The notes beneath the pieces are model-generated. The model did no database searches. It was not told the origin of the DNA and saw only the letters and a program-made list of their open reading frames with translations. A stretch of DNA of 64,000 nucleotides from Ch71 sp050945695. GTDB lineage: Bacteria; Chloroflexota; Anaerolineae; DRVO01. How positions within the stretch are numbered: position 1 is the first letter of the stretch; each line of letters begins with the position of its first letter. A program made the translations under genes and the position numbers. Location of the stretch: positions 13,769-77,768 of the forward strand of contig JBMNTK010000001.1 in NCBI GenBank assembly GCA_050945695.1. Direction: 5' to 3'. Shown here piece after piece: positions 53,339 to 61,912 of this stretch.

Positions 53339-53655
53339 GGGCTTGGGAAGTAGCCACAGAGACACGGTGACGAGTGGCACGTGACCCGTGAAGCGTGGCA
53401 CGTGACCACCGCCACAACCCCATTGAGGAGTGCGCAACTAGGCGCACACTGGTGCGCCCAGGCCCCAGGCGCGCTTGGCCCATCCGGCGTCGGCGAAGGT
53501 GGGTCACGGCAAAGCAGTGACCACGTTCACAGCTCTGCTGTGAAACCTGGACGCCCGGCCGAAGGCCCAGCAGCCCCGACTTGAGTCGAGGGCTCTGCTG
53601 TCGCACTGGTGGGGGCGTGTGGCAGCGGGCGCATTAAGCCACCCACGAGGTCCGG

Positions 53656-53712
53656 GTAGGGGCAGGCCACCGCGCCTGCCCCCAAAGGGCGGGCGGCCCC
53701 GCCCGCCCCTAC
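53656..53712 (+). repeat. GTAGGGGC...GCCCCTAC palindromic element
   Basis: Same structure as the copies at 29112, 59896 and 60043: terminal inverted repeats around two internal palindromes. Confidence 0.75.
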
Positions 53713-53736
53713 CGGCGCGCATGCCTCGGGGGAACT

Positions 53737-53806
53737 GTCATTCCGAGCGAAGCGAGGAATCTCTGCCTGCCGGAAGGGGTAGATCCCTCGCTTCGCTCGG
53801 GATGAC
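53737..53806 (+). repeat. 70-bp element with long terminal inverted repeats
   Basis: GTCATTCCGAGCGAAGCGAG at the left end and CTCGCTTCGCTCGGGATGAC at the right are inverted repeats with one mismatch. A fragment lies near 9052-9080 and another begins at the right window edge (about 63988). Confidence 0.75.
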
Positions 53807-53951
53807 AAGGAGGTTGCGCCGGTCATGCCGAAACCATTGCGCGCCTCGGGGCGCGCACCCCTCAATTGGGCGTGTAGCGCCAAGTCACGGGTCACGCATC
53901 TCGCCTCAACCGGAGCGAGTTGCGGGTGGTGGCACCAGCCCTTCCCTGTGT

Positions 53952-53957
53952 TATACT
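53952..53957 (+). promoter_or_regulatory. Candidate -10 of argF
   Basis: TATACT, with GATAAT also close at 53960-53965; no good -35 for either. Confidence 0.4.
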
Positions 53958-53993
53958 CTGATAATAGGCACCCCAAACATGGAGGCTTTCCCC

Positions 53994-54923
53994 GTGGATC
54001 ACCTGCTCACGCTGGCGGACCTGTCAACGGCTGAGATCCGGCGCCTGTTGGAGCTGGCGCGGGAACTGCGCCAGGAATGGCAGAGCGGTGGCAACCGACC
54101 GCTGCTGGCGGGTCGGTGCCTGGGGATGATCTTCCAGAAGCCCTCCCTGCGCACGCGGGTGTCCTTCGAGCGGGCTATGCAGCACCTGGGGGGCTCGGCC
54201 ATGTACCTATCTCCCCAGGAGATCCGGCTCGGAGAGCGCGAGAGCGTCCCTGACGTGGCCCGCGTCCTGAGCCGGTACGTCGAAGTCATCATGGCCCGGG
54301 TCTTTGCCCACTCTGATATCGAACAGCTGGCCGCCTACTCGCGCGTGCCGATGATCAACGGGCTCTCAGACAAGTATCACCCTTGTCAGGCCTTGGCCGA
54401 CTACCTGACCATCTGGGACCGGTTCGGCCGCCTGGAGGGGATTCGCCTGGCCTACGTCGGGGACGGCAACAACGTGGCCCACTCGCTGCTGCTGGGGGGC
54501 GCCAAGCTCGGGGTCAGCGTCACTGTGGCCACCCCGTCGGGCTATGCCCCCGATGCGGACGTGGTGGCGATGGCCCGGGCCGCGGCGGCCGAGACAGGAG
54601 CGGAGGTGACTCTGCTCGAGGACCCGGTCGAGGCCGTACGGGCCGCCGATGTCGTCTACACCGACGTTTGGACCAGCATGGGCCAGGAGGCTGAGGCCGA
54701 CGAACGCCGAGCCCGGTTTGTGGCCTATCGGGTGGACAGGGCGCTGATGGCCGAGGCTAGCCCAGACGCCATCGTCCTGCACTGCCTGCCCGCTCACCGA
54801 GGAGAGGAGATCACGGACGAGGTCATTGACGGGCCCCAATCAGCCGTCTTTGACCAGGCTGAGAACCGTCTGCACGCCCAGAAAGCCGTGTTGGCCGCGC
54901 TCTTTGGCCATGGAGGATTCTAG
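53994..54923 (+). CDS. argF: Ornithine carbamoyltransferase
   Basis: Protein of about 309 residues that makes citrulline from ornithine and carbamoyl phosphate. Carbamoyl-phosphate motif SLRTRVSFE, then HPCQALADYLTIWD, DGNNVAHSLLLG, and the ornithine/catalytic HCLPAHRGEEI. GTG at 53994 is chosen because GGAGG lies seven bases upstream and the protein then starts in the usual way with DHLLTLADLS; ATG at 53979 is the alternative. No other arginine genes are adjacent. Confidence 0.94.
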   Translation: MDHLLTLADLSTAEIRRLLELARELRQEWQSGGNRPLLAGRCLGMIFQKPSLRTRVSFERAMQHLGGSAMYLSPQEIRLGERESVPDVARVLSRYVEVIMARVFAHSDIEQLAAYSRVPMINGLSDKYHPCQALADYLTIWDRFGRLEGIRLAYVGDGNNVAHSLLLGGAKLGVSVTVATPSGYAPDADVVAMARAAAAETGAEVTLLEDPVEAVRAADVVYTDVWTSMGQEAEADERRARFVAYRVDRALMAEASPDAIVLHCLPAHRGEEITDEVIDGPQSAVFDQAENRLHAQKAVLAALFGHGGF

Positions 54924-55022
54924 CCCACGGCTGGCTTGCCGGTTTCTGATGCCCTTATCGAGAGGAGCGGAACGCCTTGTGGCCCCGCCCCACCGACGGT
55001 TACCAACTGAAGGAATGCCTTA

Positions 55023-55865
55023 GTGTCCCAGCTCACATGGTTGGTGCAGCGGCTCACCTGGCTCAGCCTGCTGGACATACTGCTGGTGGCAGCCATCATC
55101 TATGGCCTGCTCACCCTCTTGCGACGCACCCAGGCGGTGCTGGTGCTGCGCGGGCTCATTATCGTTGCCATCCTCGCCGTTCTCATGACCACCCTGCTGC
55201 CCCTTCCCGCCTTTACCTGGCTTGTCAGCAATTCCCTACCTGCCCTTCTCGTGGCCATCCCCGTCATCTTCCAGCCAGAGCTGCGCCGGGCCCTGGAGCG
55301 CCTGGGGCGCGCCGGCCCGATGGCCAGCTGGTTTGGTCGCGAAGTGTCCATGGACCTGGCCATCGAAGAGGTGGCCGATGCCTGCGTGCGCCTGGGAGAG
55401 AGGCGGCATGGCGCCCTCATCGTGTTCGAACGGGAAACCGGCCTACAGGACATCATTGACACCGGGGTCTCGCTAGACGCCGAGGTCAGCAGCGAGCTGC
55501 TCCTGACCATCTTCTACCCCAACACCGCTCTGCACGACCAGGCCGTCATCATCCGGAACGGCCGCATCGCCGCTGCCTCCGCCGTGCTGCCCCTGTCGGA
55601 GCGCCTGGCCACCAGCCACGTTCTTGGTACCCGCCACAAGGCCGGTATCGGCGTGACAGAGCGCAGCGATGCCGTGGCGGTGATCGTGTCCGAAGAGACC
55701 GGCATCATCAGTATTGCCCACAACGGGCGTATGATCCGCCGTCTGGACGGGGAGCGGCTGCGCAACATCCTGCGGGCGTTCTTCACTCGCTCCAGCGACC
55801 TGACCCTGGCCAGCCGGCTCCGCGGTGTCTTTCCTGGCAACGCCAGTCGCTCCCGAATAGCGTGA
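55023..55865 (+). CDS. cdaA: CdaA-type diadenylate cyclase with altered catalytic motifs
   Basis: Protein of 280 residues: three N-terminal membrane helices (about 13-75), then the DAC domain. The canonical DGA motif reads DQA (Asp172-Gln173-Ala174, in LHDQAVIIRNG) and RHR reads RHK (204-206, in GTRHKAGIG). The rest of the domain looks intact. It makes c-di-AMP from two ATP if active; loss of the DGA glycine makes that uncertain. GTG start at 55023. cdaR follows after seven bases, the usual pairing. Confidence 0.9.
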   Translation: MSQLTWLVQRLTWLSLLDILLVAAIIYGLLTLLRRTQAVLVLRGLIIVAILAVLMTTLLPLPAFTWLVSNSLPALLVAIPVIFQPELRRALERLGRAGPMASWFGREVSMDLAIEEVADACVRLGERRHGALIVFERETGLQDIIDTGVSLDAEVSSELLLTIFYPNTALHDQAVIIRNGRIAAASAVLPLSERLATSHVLGTRHKAGIGVTERSDAVAVIVSEETGIISIAHNGRMIRRLDGERLRNILRAFFTRSSDLTLASRLRGVFPGNASRSRIA

Positions 55866-55872
55866 GCCTAGA

Positions 55873-57150
55873 ATGGAGCCTAGGTTGAGAAGAATCATCA
55901 ATACGCTCGGTTCCATCCTGTTGTCTTTAGTGTTGGCTTTCATCATTTGGGCCGGCGCCACCAGCGCCGAGAACCCTCCGGTCACCCAGGCCTTCCGCCA
56001 GCCCATCCCTATCCAGCTACGCAACCAGCCCGAGGGCACCGTCGTGGTAACCCGGACGGAGTCATCGGTGCAGCTGCGCCTGACTGCCCCCCAGAACACC
56101 TGGACGGTCCTCGGGACCAACGACATTGATGCCTACGTGGATCTATCCCAGGCACCGGTCGGCTCCGAAGTAGAGCTGCCGGTCACGGTGCAGATCAAGC
56201 GGCCCGGCATTCGAGTGGTCGAGCAGTCTCCCGTCCTGACGAGGATCCGCCTTGAGCGACTGTCCAGCAAGCAGGTGCCGGTGCGAGTCAACATCATCGA
56301 CTCGCCGCCCCTGGGATACGTCACGCGGGAACCGGTTGTAGACCCGGCGCAGGTCACGGTGAGCGGGCCCGAGCCCGCCGTCCAGAGCATTGTCTCGGCG
56401 GGGGTGGATGTCTGGCTGCGCGGTACCACTGAGACGGTAGACCGTTCCCTGGCGCCCACTCCTCTGGATGAGGACGGGCTCCCGGTGACAGGGGTGACCA
56501 TGCAGCCCTCGGTGGTAAACGTGCGGGTGGAGCTGGCCCAGAGGGCAAACTGGGAGCCTTCCGTCCCCGTGCGGGTCAACCTGGTGGGCGAGCCGGCGGC
56601 CCTCTACTCGGTCAGCAACATCACCGTGACGCCATCGCGAGTTACGCTTCTAGGCTTGCCTGCGGCCCTGGACGAGATCGAGGGCTACATCAACACCGAG
56701 CCCATAGACATCACCGGGGCGACCGACTCCATCTCCATGCGGGTGGCTCTGGAGTTGCCCCCAGGGGTGACGGTGGTCCCCGACAGCCCCGAGGCTTCGC
56801 AGACAGTCCTGGTCAGTGTCGAGATCGTTCCGATTACGGCCAGCCGTACCATGCAGGTGCCGGTTCGTGCCCAGGGTATCGCCCCCGGGCTCGAAGCTCA
56901 CTTCTCTCCCGAGACCGTGGATGTGATCCTCAACGGTCCTCTGGCCCAGCTCCAGAACCTCGCTCCCGAGAGCGTAGAGGCCACGGTGAACCTGGTAGAC
57001 CTGGCGCCCGGCACGCACCGCCTCACCCCCACCGTGATCGTGCCTGCCGGCATCGAGCTGAGGGGCATCCTGCCGGAGGCCGTGGAGGTGCAGCTCATCG
57101 CGACCGAGGCCACTCCCGAACCGGAGGCGACCGCTGCTCCCTCGGGCTAA
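55873..57150 (+). CDS. cdaR: CdaR/YbbR-domain protein
   Basis: Protein of 425 residues: one N-terminal membrane helix (about 11-31) and then four YbbR-like beta domains in the extracytoplasmic space (repeated VxLxLTAP/VTVSGPEP/VTPSRVTLLG patterns), ending in an acidic tail. It regulates CdaA. Start ATG at 55873, seven bases after cdaA. Confidence 0.92.
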   Translation: MEPRLRRIINTLGSILLSLVLAFIIWAGATSAENPPVTQAFRQPIPIQLRNQPEGTVVVTRTESSVQLRLTAPQNTWTVLGTNDIDAYVDLSQAPVGSEVELPVTVQIKRPGIRVVEQSPVLTRIRLERLSSKQVPVRVNIIDSPPLGYVTREPVVDPAQVTVSGPEPAVQSIVSAGVDVWLRGTTETVDRSLAPTPLDEDGLPVTGVTMQPSVVNVRVELAQRANWEPSVPVRVNLVGEPAALYSVSNITVTPSRVTLLGLPAALDEIEGYINTEPIDITGATDSISMRVALELPPGVTVVPDSPEASQTVLVSVEIVPITASRTMQVPVRAQGIAPGLEAHFSPETVDVILNGPLAQLQNLAPESVEATVNLVDLAPGTHRLTPTVIVPAGIELRGILPEAVEVQLIATEATPEPEATAAPSG

Positions 57151-57169
57151 GCTGCTGGCTGGGGCCGGC

Positions 57170-58108
57170 GTGAGGCTCTATGGGCGTCGTGCCCTCCTGG
57201 CTGGGGCGGCCCTGACCCTGGCGGCCACTGCCGCCGGCGGGCCGGCCTGCCCCAGGGGCTCGACCCAAGCCAGGGATGAGGTGGAGCAGTTCCTGCATCT
57301 GCTGGCAGAGGAAGACGCGGCCCCTCACCTGCTGCGCCCGGCTCTGGACTCGGTGACCTCGGCCTTGCCGGAGCAGGTCCGGCAGCGGCTGGCCGTGGCA
57401 GCCGGGCAGGTGTGCATCTCGGAGGGGGATTTCCTCAGCTACTCATTGCTGGAGGGCTTGCCCTTCTCGGCTCGGCTCCTGTCTCACTATGTACCCCGTT
57501 GTCTGGCCTTTTGCGTACCCGGAGGCCCGGGGCAGAACGGGCTCCTCGGAGCGGGCATGTTGCCTGCCCTGCTACCCCCGTCCTGGCGTCCCTCCTCCGG
57601 CCACAAGGGGCTGGGGTTTGGGCTGCGTCCGGGGCTCTACCTGGGAGCTAACCCCGGGCTGGCCGTCGCCACTCTCCTGGACCCGGGGGCCGAGTGGTTG
57701 GGCCCCGGCATTCCCCCCGCGGCCGCCGGCGAGTACTGCTTGGAGACCGCTCGTTCGCCCGAGGCGGCCCTGAAGGTGTTGGCCGAGCTCCGACCGGCGC
57801 GCTCTTCCCGCTACCTCCTCTGTGATCCGGTGGCGGGCGGCGCCATGCTAGTGGAAGTGGGCCTGAGACCCAAGGTTGCGCCGGTGGAAGAGCCTTTCAT
57901 GGTGGTGAGCTCGGCCGGGCCCTCCGCAGAGCCCAATGCCGAACGCCTGCGCGCCGGCCTGGCCGCCAACGTGGGTTGGATCACCGCCGACAAGGGGCTG
58001 AACCTGCTTCGCGCGGCCCTTCCCGGTGGCTTCTACGTGGTGCTGGACCTGGACGCGCGCGAAGGGCTGCTCGAGCAGGACGGGAACCGGCAGTCGGTAC
58101 GGCTCTAG
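57170..58108 (+). CDS. Hypothetical protein with Cys-containing N-terminal segment
   Basis: Protein of 312 residues. The N-terminus is basic then hydrophobic (RLYGRRALLAGAALTLAA, then TAAGGPACPRG), so it is possibly exported; Cys28 is followed by PRG. The rest is globular, Gly/Pro-rich, and contains YLLCDPVAGGAMLVEVGL (about residues 216-233) and NVGWITADKGLNLLR, which loosely recall Ntn-hydrolase C45 acyltransferases, but the family catalytic Cys is not evident. GTG start 20 bases after cdaR on the same strand. Function unknown. Confidence 0.65.
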   Translation: MRLYGRRALLAGAALTLAATAAGGPACPRGSTQARDEVEQFLHLLAEEDAAPHLLRPALDSVTSALPEQVRQRLAVAAGQVCISEGDFLSYSLLEGLPFSARLLSHYVPRCLAFCVPGGPGQNGLLGAGMLPALLPPSWRPSSGHKGLGFGLRPGLYLGANPGLAVATLLDPGAEWLGPGIPPAAAGEYCLETARSPEAALKVLAELRPARSSRYLLCDPVAGGAMLVEVGLRPKVAPVEEPFMVVSSAGPSAEPNAERLRAGLAANVGWITADKGLNLLRAALPGGFYVVLDLDAREGLLEQDGNRQSVRL

Positions 58109-58120
58109 CCTGGCACCGAA

Positions 58121-58144
58121 AGGGGCGGCACGTCGGCCGCCCCT
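58121..58144. terminator. Hairpin between convergent genes
   Basis: Stem AGGGGCGGC (58121-58129) with GCCGCCCCT (58136-58144), six-base loop, no T-run. Position between convergent genes suggests termination. Confidence 0.45.
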
Positions 58145-58206
58145 CTGGATGAACCATGCGATTGGGCCCCAGGCCGGCACCACCGGCCACCGACCCCTGA
58201 TCCCCA

Positions 58207-59418
58207 CTAGAGCAAGCGCTTCTCGCCTTCCAGGGCCCGAATGCGGGTGACGTCCTGCATCACCTCCAGGCACCCCAGGTACTCACCGTCCCGGTTGCGT
58301 ACGGCGAAGTAGCGGATGTAGACGAACTTGCCCTCCAGCTCGATCCAGAACTCCGCTGAGTCGCGCTTGCCCTCTCGGAAGTCGCTCAGGATCTGATTGA
58401 CCACGTGCAGGCTCTTCTGGGGGTGGCACCGCTGAACGGTGCGGCCCAGCACTGCCTTAGCCCGGGGGAAGATCCGATCGCTGATGTCGTTGAAGTAACG
58501 CACCCGATCGTCCCGGTCCACGAAGGTGATGTCCACGGGCAGGGCATTGAGGAGCCCCTCCAACACCTCCACCGGTAGAGTGCCGGTGCCGAAGTGGACG
58601 GTGGCCTCGGTGGCGGTGGCGGTCTCTATCACCTCGTGGCGGAGCTGCGCCGGGGGCATCTCCGGGGTGAAGGGAGCATAGCCCAGCTCGTCACACTCGG
58701 CCCGGATCTCGGGCCATTCCTCCTCGGTGATGACCCGGAGCGAGGTCGGGTAGAGGATGTTGTTCTCTTTGAAGAAGTGACCGGCCAGAGTCTCTGCCAG
58801 GGTCACGGCGGCCGCCGCTAGCCCCTCGGCGAACTCCGAGGCCGGCATCTCGTCGTGGCGCCCGATGACGCCCAGCACGCCCTTCTTGACCTCGCGGATC
58901 TGGTCGTGCTCCATCCACATGATGGCGGGCGGCTGGGTGATGCCGTGCTTTTCCAGGTAGGGGAAGAGCACGTTCTCCTCGCGGACGTAGTGGCTCTCGG
59001 CGTCACGTATCTGCTGAGCCGCATCCTCCAGGCGCTTGCGGTCCTCTCGGCTCACCTGCCCCGCGTTCTGGATCTCCTGCGCCAGCGTGGCCAGGCCCTG
59101 AGCCTGGGCCAGCATGATGCGGTGCTCTTCCATGAAGGTGTTTATGGGGTGGCCGGCAGGGGCCAGGGTATCACCCGCCGCCAGCGACTCCCGAAACACT
59201 GCCAGGTGCACATCGCACAGGCGATGGACTTCCTCTCGGGGCAAGCCCTCCTCGATGAGCTCCTGCTCGATCTGGGCGATCTCAGTGGCAGACACGCCAT
59301 GGAGAACCTGACCGAAGCGGCTGGTCATCTCCTCCGGCGTGGCCCCGGCGTGTAGGCGCCGGATCACCTCCTTGATGACCTGCTTACGGCTCTCTTTGTC
59401 ACTCACCGGTTGCTGCAT
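58207..59418 (-). CDS. DUF438-hemerythrin-PAS protein
   Basis: Protein of 403 residues. An N-terminal DUF438 domain (about 10-80, VIRRLHAGATPEEMTSRF), a hemerythrin-like HHE domain with His at EEHRIML, ESHYVREENVLFPYLE, MWMEHDQIREVKK and GHFFKENNILYP, and a C-terminal PAS domain (about 285-395, DITFVDRDDRVRYFND). The diiron or heme site may sense oxygen or NO. No output domain or kinase in the protein. Followed on the upstream side by the cupin gene. Confidence 0.9.
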   Translation of the reverse strand: MQQPVSDKESRKQVIKEVIRRLHAGATPEEMTSRFGQVLHGVSATEIAQIEQELIEEGLPREEVHRLCDVHLAVFRESLAAGDTLAPAGHPINTFMEEHRIMLAQAQGLATLAQEIQNAGQVSREDRKRLEDAAQQIRDAESHYVREENVLFPYLEKHGITQPPAIMWMEHDQIREVKKGVLGVIGRHDEMPASEFAEGLAAAAVTLAETLAGHFFKENNILYPTSLRVITEEEWPEIRAECDELGYAPFTPEMPPAQLRHEVIETATATEATVHFGTGTLPVEVLEGLLNALPVDITFVDRDDRVRYFNDISDRIFPRAKAVLGRTVQRCHPQKSLHVVNQILSDFREGKRDSAEFWIELEGKFVYIRYFAVRNRDGEYLGCLEVMQDVTRIRALEGEKRLL

Positions 59419-59454
59419 ACTGTACCATCCTTACGCTATGGGGGAGGTCCGGCC

Positions 59455-59790
59455 TTAGGCCCGGATCATGGTCAACATCATCTTGAAGCGGGTAGGGGCC
59501 TTTACGGCATGGGGCTCGTCGGCCGGCATGATGATGATCTGGCCTTCCCGGACCCGGTGCGATTGGCCGGAGATGATGATCTCCGCCTCACCCTCTATCA
59601 CGTGCACCAGGGCATCGAAGGGGGTGGTGTGCTCACTCAGCTCCTGCCCGGCATCGAAAGCAAACAGGGTGACCGACCCGGCGGGGGCGCGCATCACGAT
59701 CCGGCTCACGATCGAGCCCTCCTGATAGGCCACCAGCCCCGCCAGCTCGCTAACCGCCCCACGCAACTCCTCTTGACCACTGTGTGACAT
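59455..59790 (-). CDS. Cupin-domain protein
   Basis: Single-domain cupin of 111 residues: AGQELSEHTTPFDALVHVIEG (metal His in EHT region), GEAEIIISGQSHRVREGQ and PADEPHAVKAPTRFK (third His). ATG 59790 has AGGAG upstream. The DUF438 gene follows 36 bases after its stop, so they are probably co-transcribed. Small-molecule or metal-binding role; substrate unknown. Confidence 0.88.
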   Translation of the reverse strand: MSHSGQEELRGAVSELAGLVAYQEGSIVSRIVMRAPAGSVTLFAFDAGQELSEHTTPFDALVHVIEGEAEIIISGQSHRVREGQIIIMPADEPHAVKAPTRFKMMLTMIRA

Positions 59791-59834
59791 CCTTGTTCTC
59801 CTGTCAGCAACTATTGCCAAAACCGGCGCCGCGA

Positions 59835-59862
59835 ATTGTACCGCAGCGCTAGGATATGGCAA
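59835..59862 (-). promoter_or_regulatory. Promoter of the cupin-DUF438 operon
   Basis: On the minus strand TTGCCA (59857-59862), 16-bp spacer, TACAAT (59835-59840); start near 59828 gives a leader of about 38 bases. Confidence 0.65.
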
Positions 59863-59895
59863 CCGGCTCGATAACCTAACCCCCGGGATATCCGG

Positions 59896-59951
59896 GTAGG
59901 GGCGGGCCGCTGCGCCTGCCCCAAAGGGCGGACGGGGTCGTCCGCCCCTAC
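59896..59951 (+). repeat. GTAGGGGC...GCCCCTAC palindromic element
   Basis: Copy of the element at 29112. A 51-bp repeat (59978-60028) and another copy of this element (60043-60098) follow, so the whole 277-bp gap at 59863-60139 is repeat and holds no gene. Confidence 0.75.
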
Positions 59952-59977
59952 GGGGGGCCTGTCCAGGGGCACGTTGT

Positions 59978-60028
59978 CGCCGGGGGCTGAACCCCCCGGC
60001 TACCTAGGCGAAGCCGGCCCTTCGGCCG
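59978..60028 (+). repeat. 51-bp dispersed repeat, copy B
   Basis: Differs from 29021-29071 at one base. Confidence 0.8.
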
Positions 60029-60042
60029 CCGGTCACGTCCGG

Positions 60043-60098
60043 GTAGGGGCAGGCCACTGCGCCTGCCCCAGGGAGCGGACGGGTTGTCCGCCCCTGCA
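60043..60098 (+). repeat. GTAGGGGC element, degenerate right end
   Basis: Left end GTAGGGGC is intact; the right end reads GCCCCTGC instead of GCCCCTAC. Confidence 0.65.
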
Positions 60099-60139
60099 CC
60101 TCTCGGCACAGGTGGCCTCGTGCGCTGAGAGGAACTCCA

Positions 60140-61756
60140 TCACTTGACGTCGCCGGGGCCTTCTCGGGGGAGATACACCCGGAAGGCGCTGCCTTTGCCC
60201 ACCTCGCTCTCTACCTCCACCCAGCCACCATGAGCCTCCACGATGGCACGGACGATGTAGAGACCCAGCCCCGTACCGCTCGGCCCGGTTTCGCCCAGGT
60301 TACGGCCCCGACGAAAGCGCTCGAAGATCTCCGGGATGTCCTCCGGCGCGATCCCCACACCCGTATCGGCAACCTCCAGCACCAGGCAGTTGGGGCTCTT
60401 GGTCGCGATGGAGACCCGGATCTGTCCTCCGGCGGGGGTGAAGTTGATGGCGTTATTGATGAGGTTCTCGAGCACCTGCTGGAGCCGGCGAGGGTCGGCT
60501 TTGATGCGAGGTAGCCCTTCCCCGAGGCTCGCGCTCAGCTGCAGCCCCGCCTCCTGGGCCCGAGGCAGGAGGGTCTCCAGCGTGCGTTCTACCAGCGCCG
60601 CCGGCTCAACCTCGCTGATCTCTAGGGTGAACTCCCCGGCCTCGATCCGAGAGACGTCCAGAATGTCGTCCACCAGCCACCTGAGCCGTTCCCCGCTCTG
60701 GCGAATGATCTCCAGGAACTCCCGCTGAGAGGGGGTCAGTTCGCCCGGATCCGAATCCAGCAGTATCTCGACGTACCCCAAGATGGACGAGAGAGGAGAG
60801 CGCAGTTCGTGAGAGACGCTGGCAACGAAAGCGGTCTTCATCTCGTCCAGAGCGACGCGCTCGGACACGTCTCGCACTACGGCCACGTACCCAGAGCGCT
60901 CTCCCGCCTCCTGTTCCAAGGGGACCACGGTCAGATCGACGGGGAACACCTCACCGTTCTTTCGCCTCATCGGGAGCTGGCTCATGAACAGGTAGCCCTT
61001 CTCCCTGAGGCTAGTCTCGAGCGAAGCCAGGAACTGCTGTCGGCCCTCGGGGTCGGCATAGAGGATGGTGGTATCATGGCCGACCAACTCCTCCGGGGGA
61101 TAGCCGAAGACGTGAGAAGCAGCCGGATTGCACTCCACCACGACCATGGCGGCGTCTACCACGAACACCGGGTCGGGCATGCTTGCGAACATGCGCTCAA
61201 GCAGCCGCTGGGATCTCCGCAGCGAGTCCAAGGCGGCTTGGCGCCGAGTGACGTCGTAGAAGTGCTCGATTCGCCCCCCGGCAAAGAACCCACCCTGGAT
61301 CTGGCGGCTGCTGTATTCCAGCCAGCACTCCTGCCGGCCCGTGGCAGAGGGGACGTGGCACTCCAGGGACGCCAGCTCTCCGCCTCTGGCGGGGCCTAAC
61401 GCTTGGCTGGCAAAGCCTTCGGGGTCAGCGAAAGCGTACTTGATCCGCTCATGGACCAGGCGCCGGTAGTCCTGCCCAAGGACCTCCTCCCGGCGAAGGG
61501 AGAGCATTTGCTCCAGGGCCTGGTTTACCCAGAGCACGCGAAGGTGGGGGTCAAGGATGATGACGCCTACAGCACAGCCATCGAGCAGATCGCCGATAAA
61601 GGCCCTGAGCTGAGCCTCAACCGGCGTGGGGGGCACCGGTGGTGAACGATGGGCCGAGCCAGAGGGGCTGCGGTGACCCTCCTGTGGTAACGACTCGCCG
61701 TTTGGGCCAGAGCCGAAAGGGCCCTGCAAGCTCTCCCGGTCGATTCTGCTCGGCAT
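60140..61756 (-). CDS. Soluble PAS-PAS histidine kinase (second of a tandem pair)
   Basis: Kinase of 538 residues without membrane helices: a first PAS domain with LDGCAVGVIILDPHLRVLWV, a second PAS with MPDPVFVVDAAMVVVECN, HisKA with SHELRSPLSSILGYVEIL (phosphoacceptor His), and HATPase ending in RRGRNLGETGPSGTGLGLY. ATG 61756 has GGGAGG upstream; the reading from 61843 is not used. It lies downstream of a kinase with the same architecture. No regulator gene is adjacent. Confidence 0.92.
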   Translation of the reverse strand: MPSRIDRESLQGPFGSGPNGESLPQEGHRSPSGSAHRSPPVPPTPVEAQLRAFIGDLLDGCAVGVIILDPHLRVLWVNQALEQMLSLRREEVLGQDYRRLVHERIKYAFADPEGFASQALGPARGGELASLECHVPSATGRQECWLEYSSRQIQGGFFAGGRIEHFYDVTRRQAALDSLRRSQRLLERMFASMPDPVFVVDAAMVVVECNPAASHVFGYPPEELVGHDTTILYADPEGRQQFLASLETSLREKGYLFMSQLPMRRKNGEVFPVDLTVVPLEQEAGERSGYVAVVRDVSERVALDEMKTAFVASVSHELRSPLSSILGYVEILLDSDPGELTPSQREFLEIIRQSGERLRWLVDDILDVSRIEAGEFTLEISEVEPAALVERTLETLLPRAQEAGLQLSASLGEGLPRIKADPRRLQQVLENLINNAINFTPAGGQIRVSIATKSPNCLVLEVADTGVGIAPEDIPEIFERFRRGRNLGETGPSGTGLGLYIVRAIVEAHGGWVEVESEVGKGSAFRVYLPREGPGDVK

Positions 61757-61912
61757 CGTTGCCTCCCGCCCGGTGCGTGACTCTCTCCGTCTGGGCGGTT
61801 GCCTGAGGGGACACCGCCCCAGCTGTCGGTGGATGGAGGTCACTTGGCAAGCACGTTTATGCCACAGAGGGCAACCTACAGTAAAGCCCCATGCACAGTT
61901 GGTCCTGCTTAC

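Larger units (their letters stand above)
53339..53951. other. Repeat-filled intergenic region
   Basis: About 610 bases without a gene. In order: a CACAGAGACACGG and GGCACGTGACC block (53352-53410), CATTGAGGAGTGCGC at 53421 (like the tandem array at 63.8 kb), the GTAGGGGC element (53656-53712) and the GTCATTCCGAGCG element (53737-53806). Confidence 0.6.

Noticed and set aside
53352..53410. GGCACGTGACC palindromes as further parS sites
   Set aside because: They share only the CACGTG core and lack the flanking TGTTT/AAACA arms.
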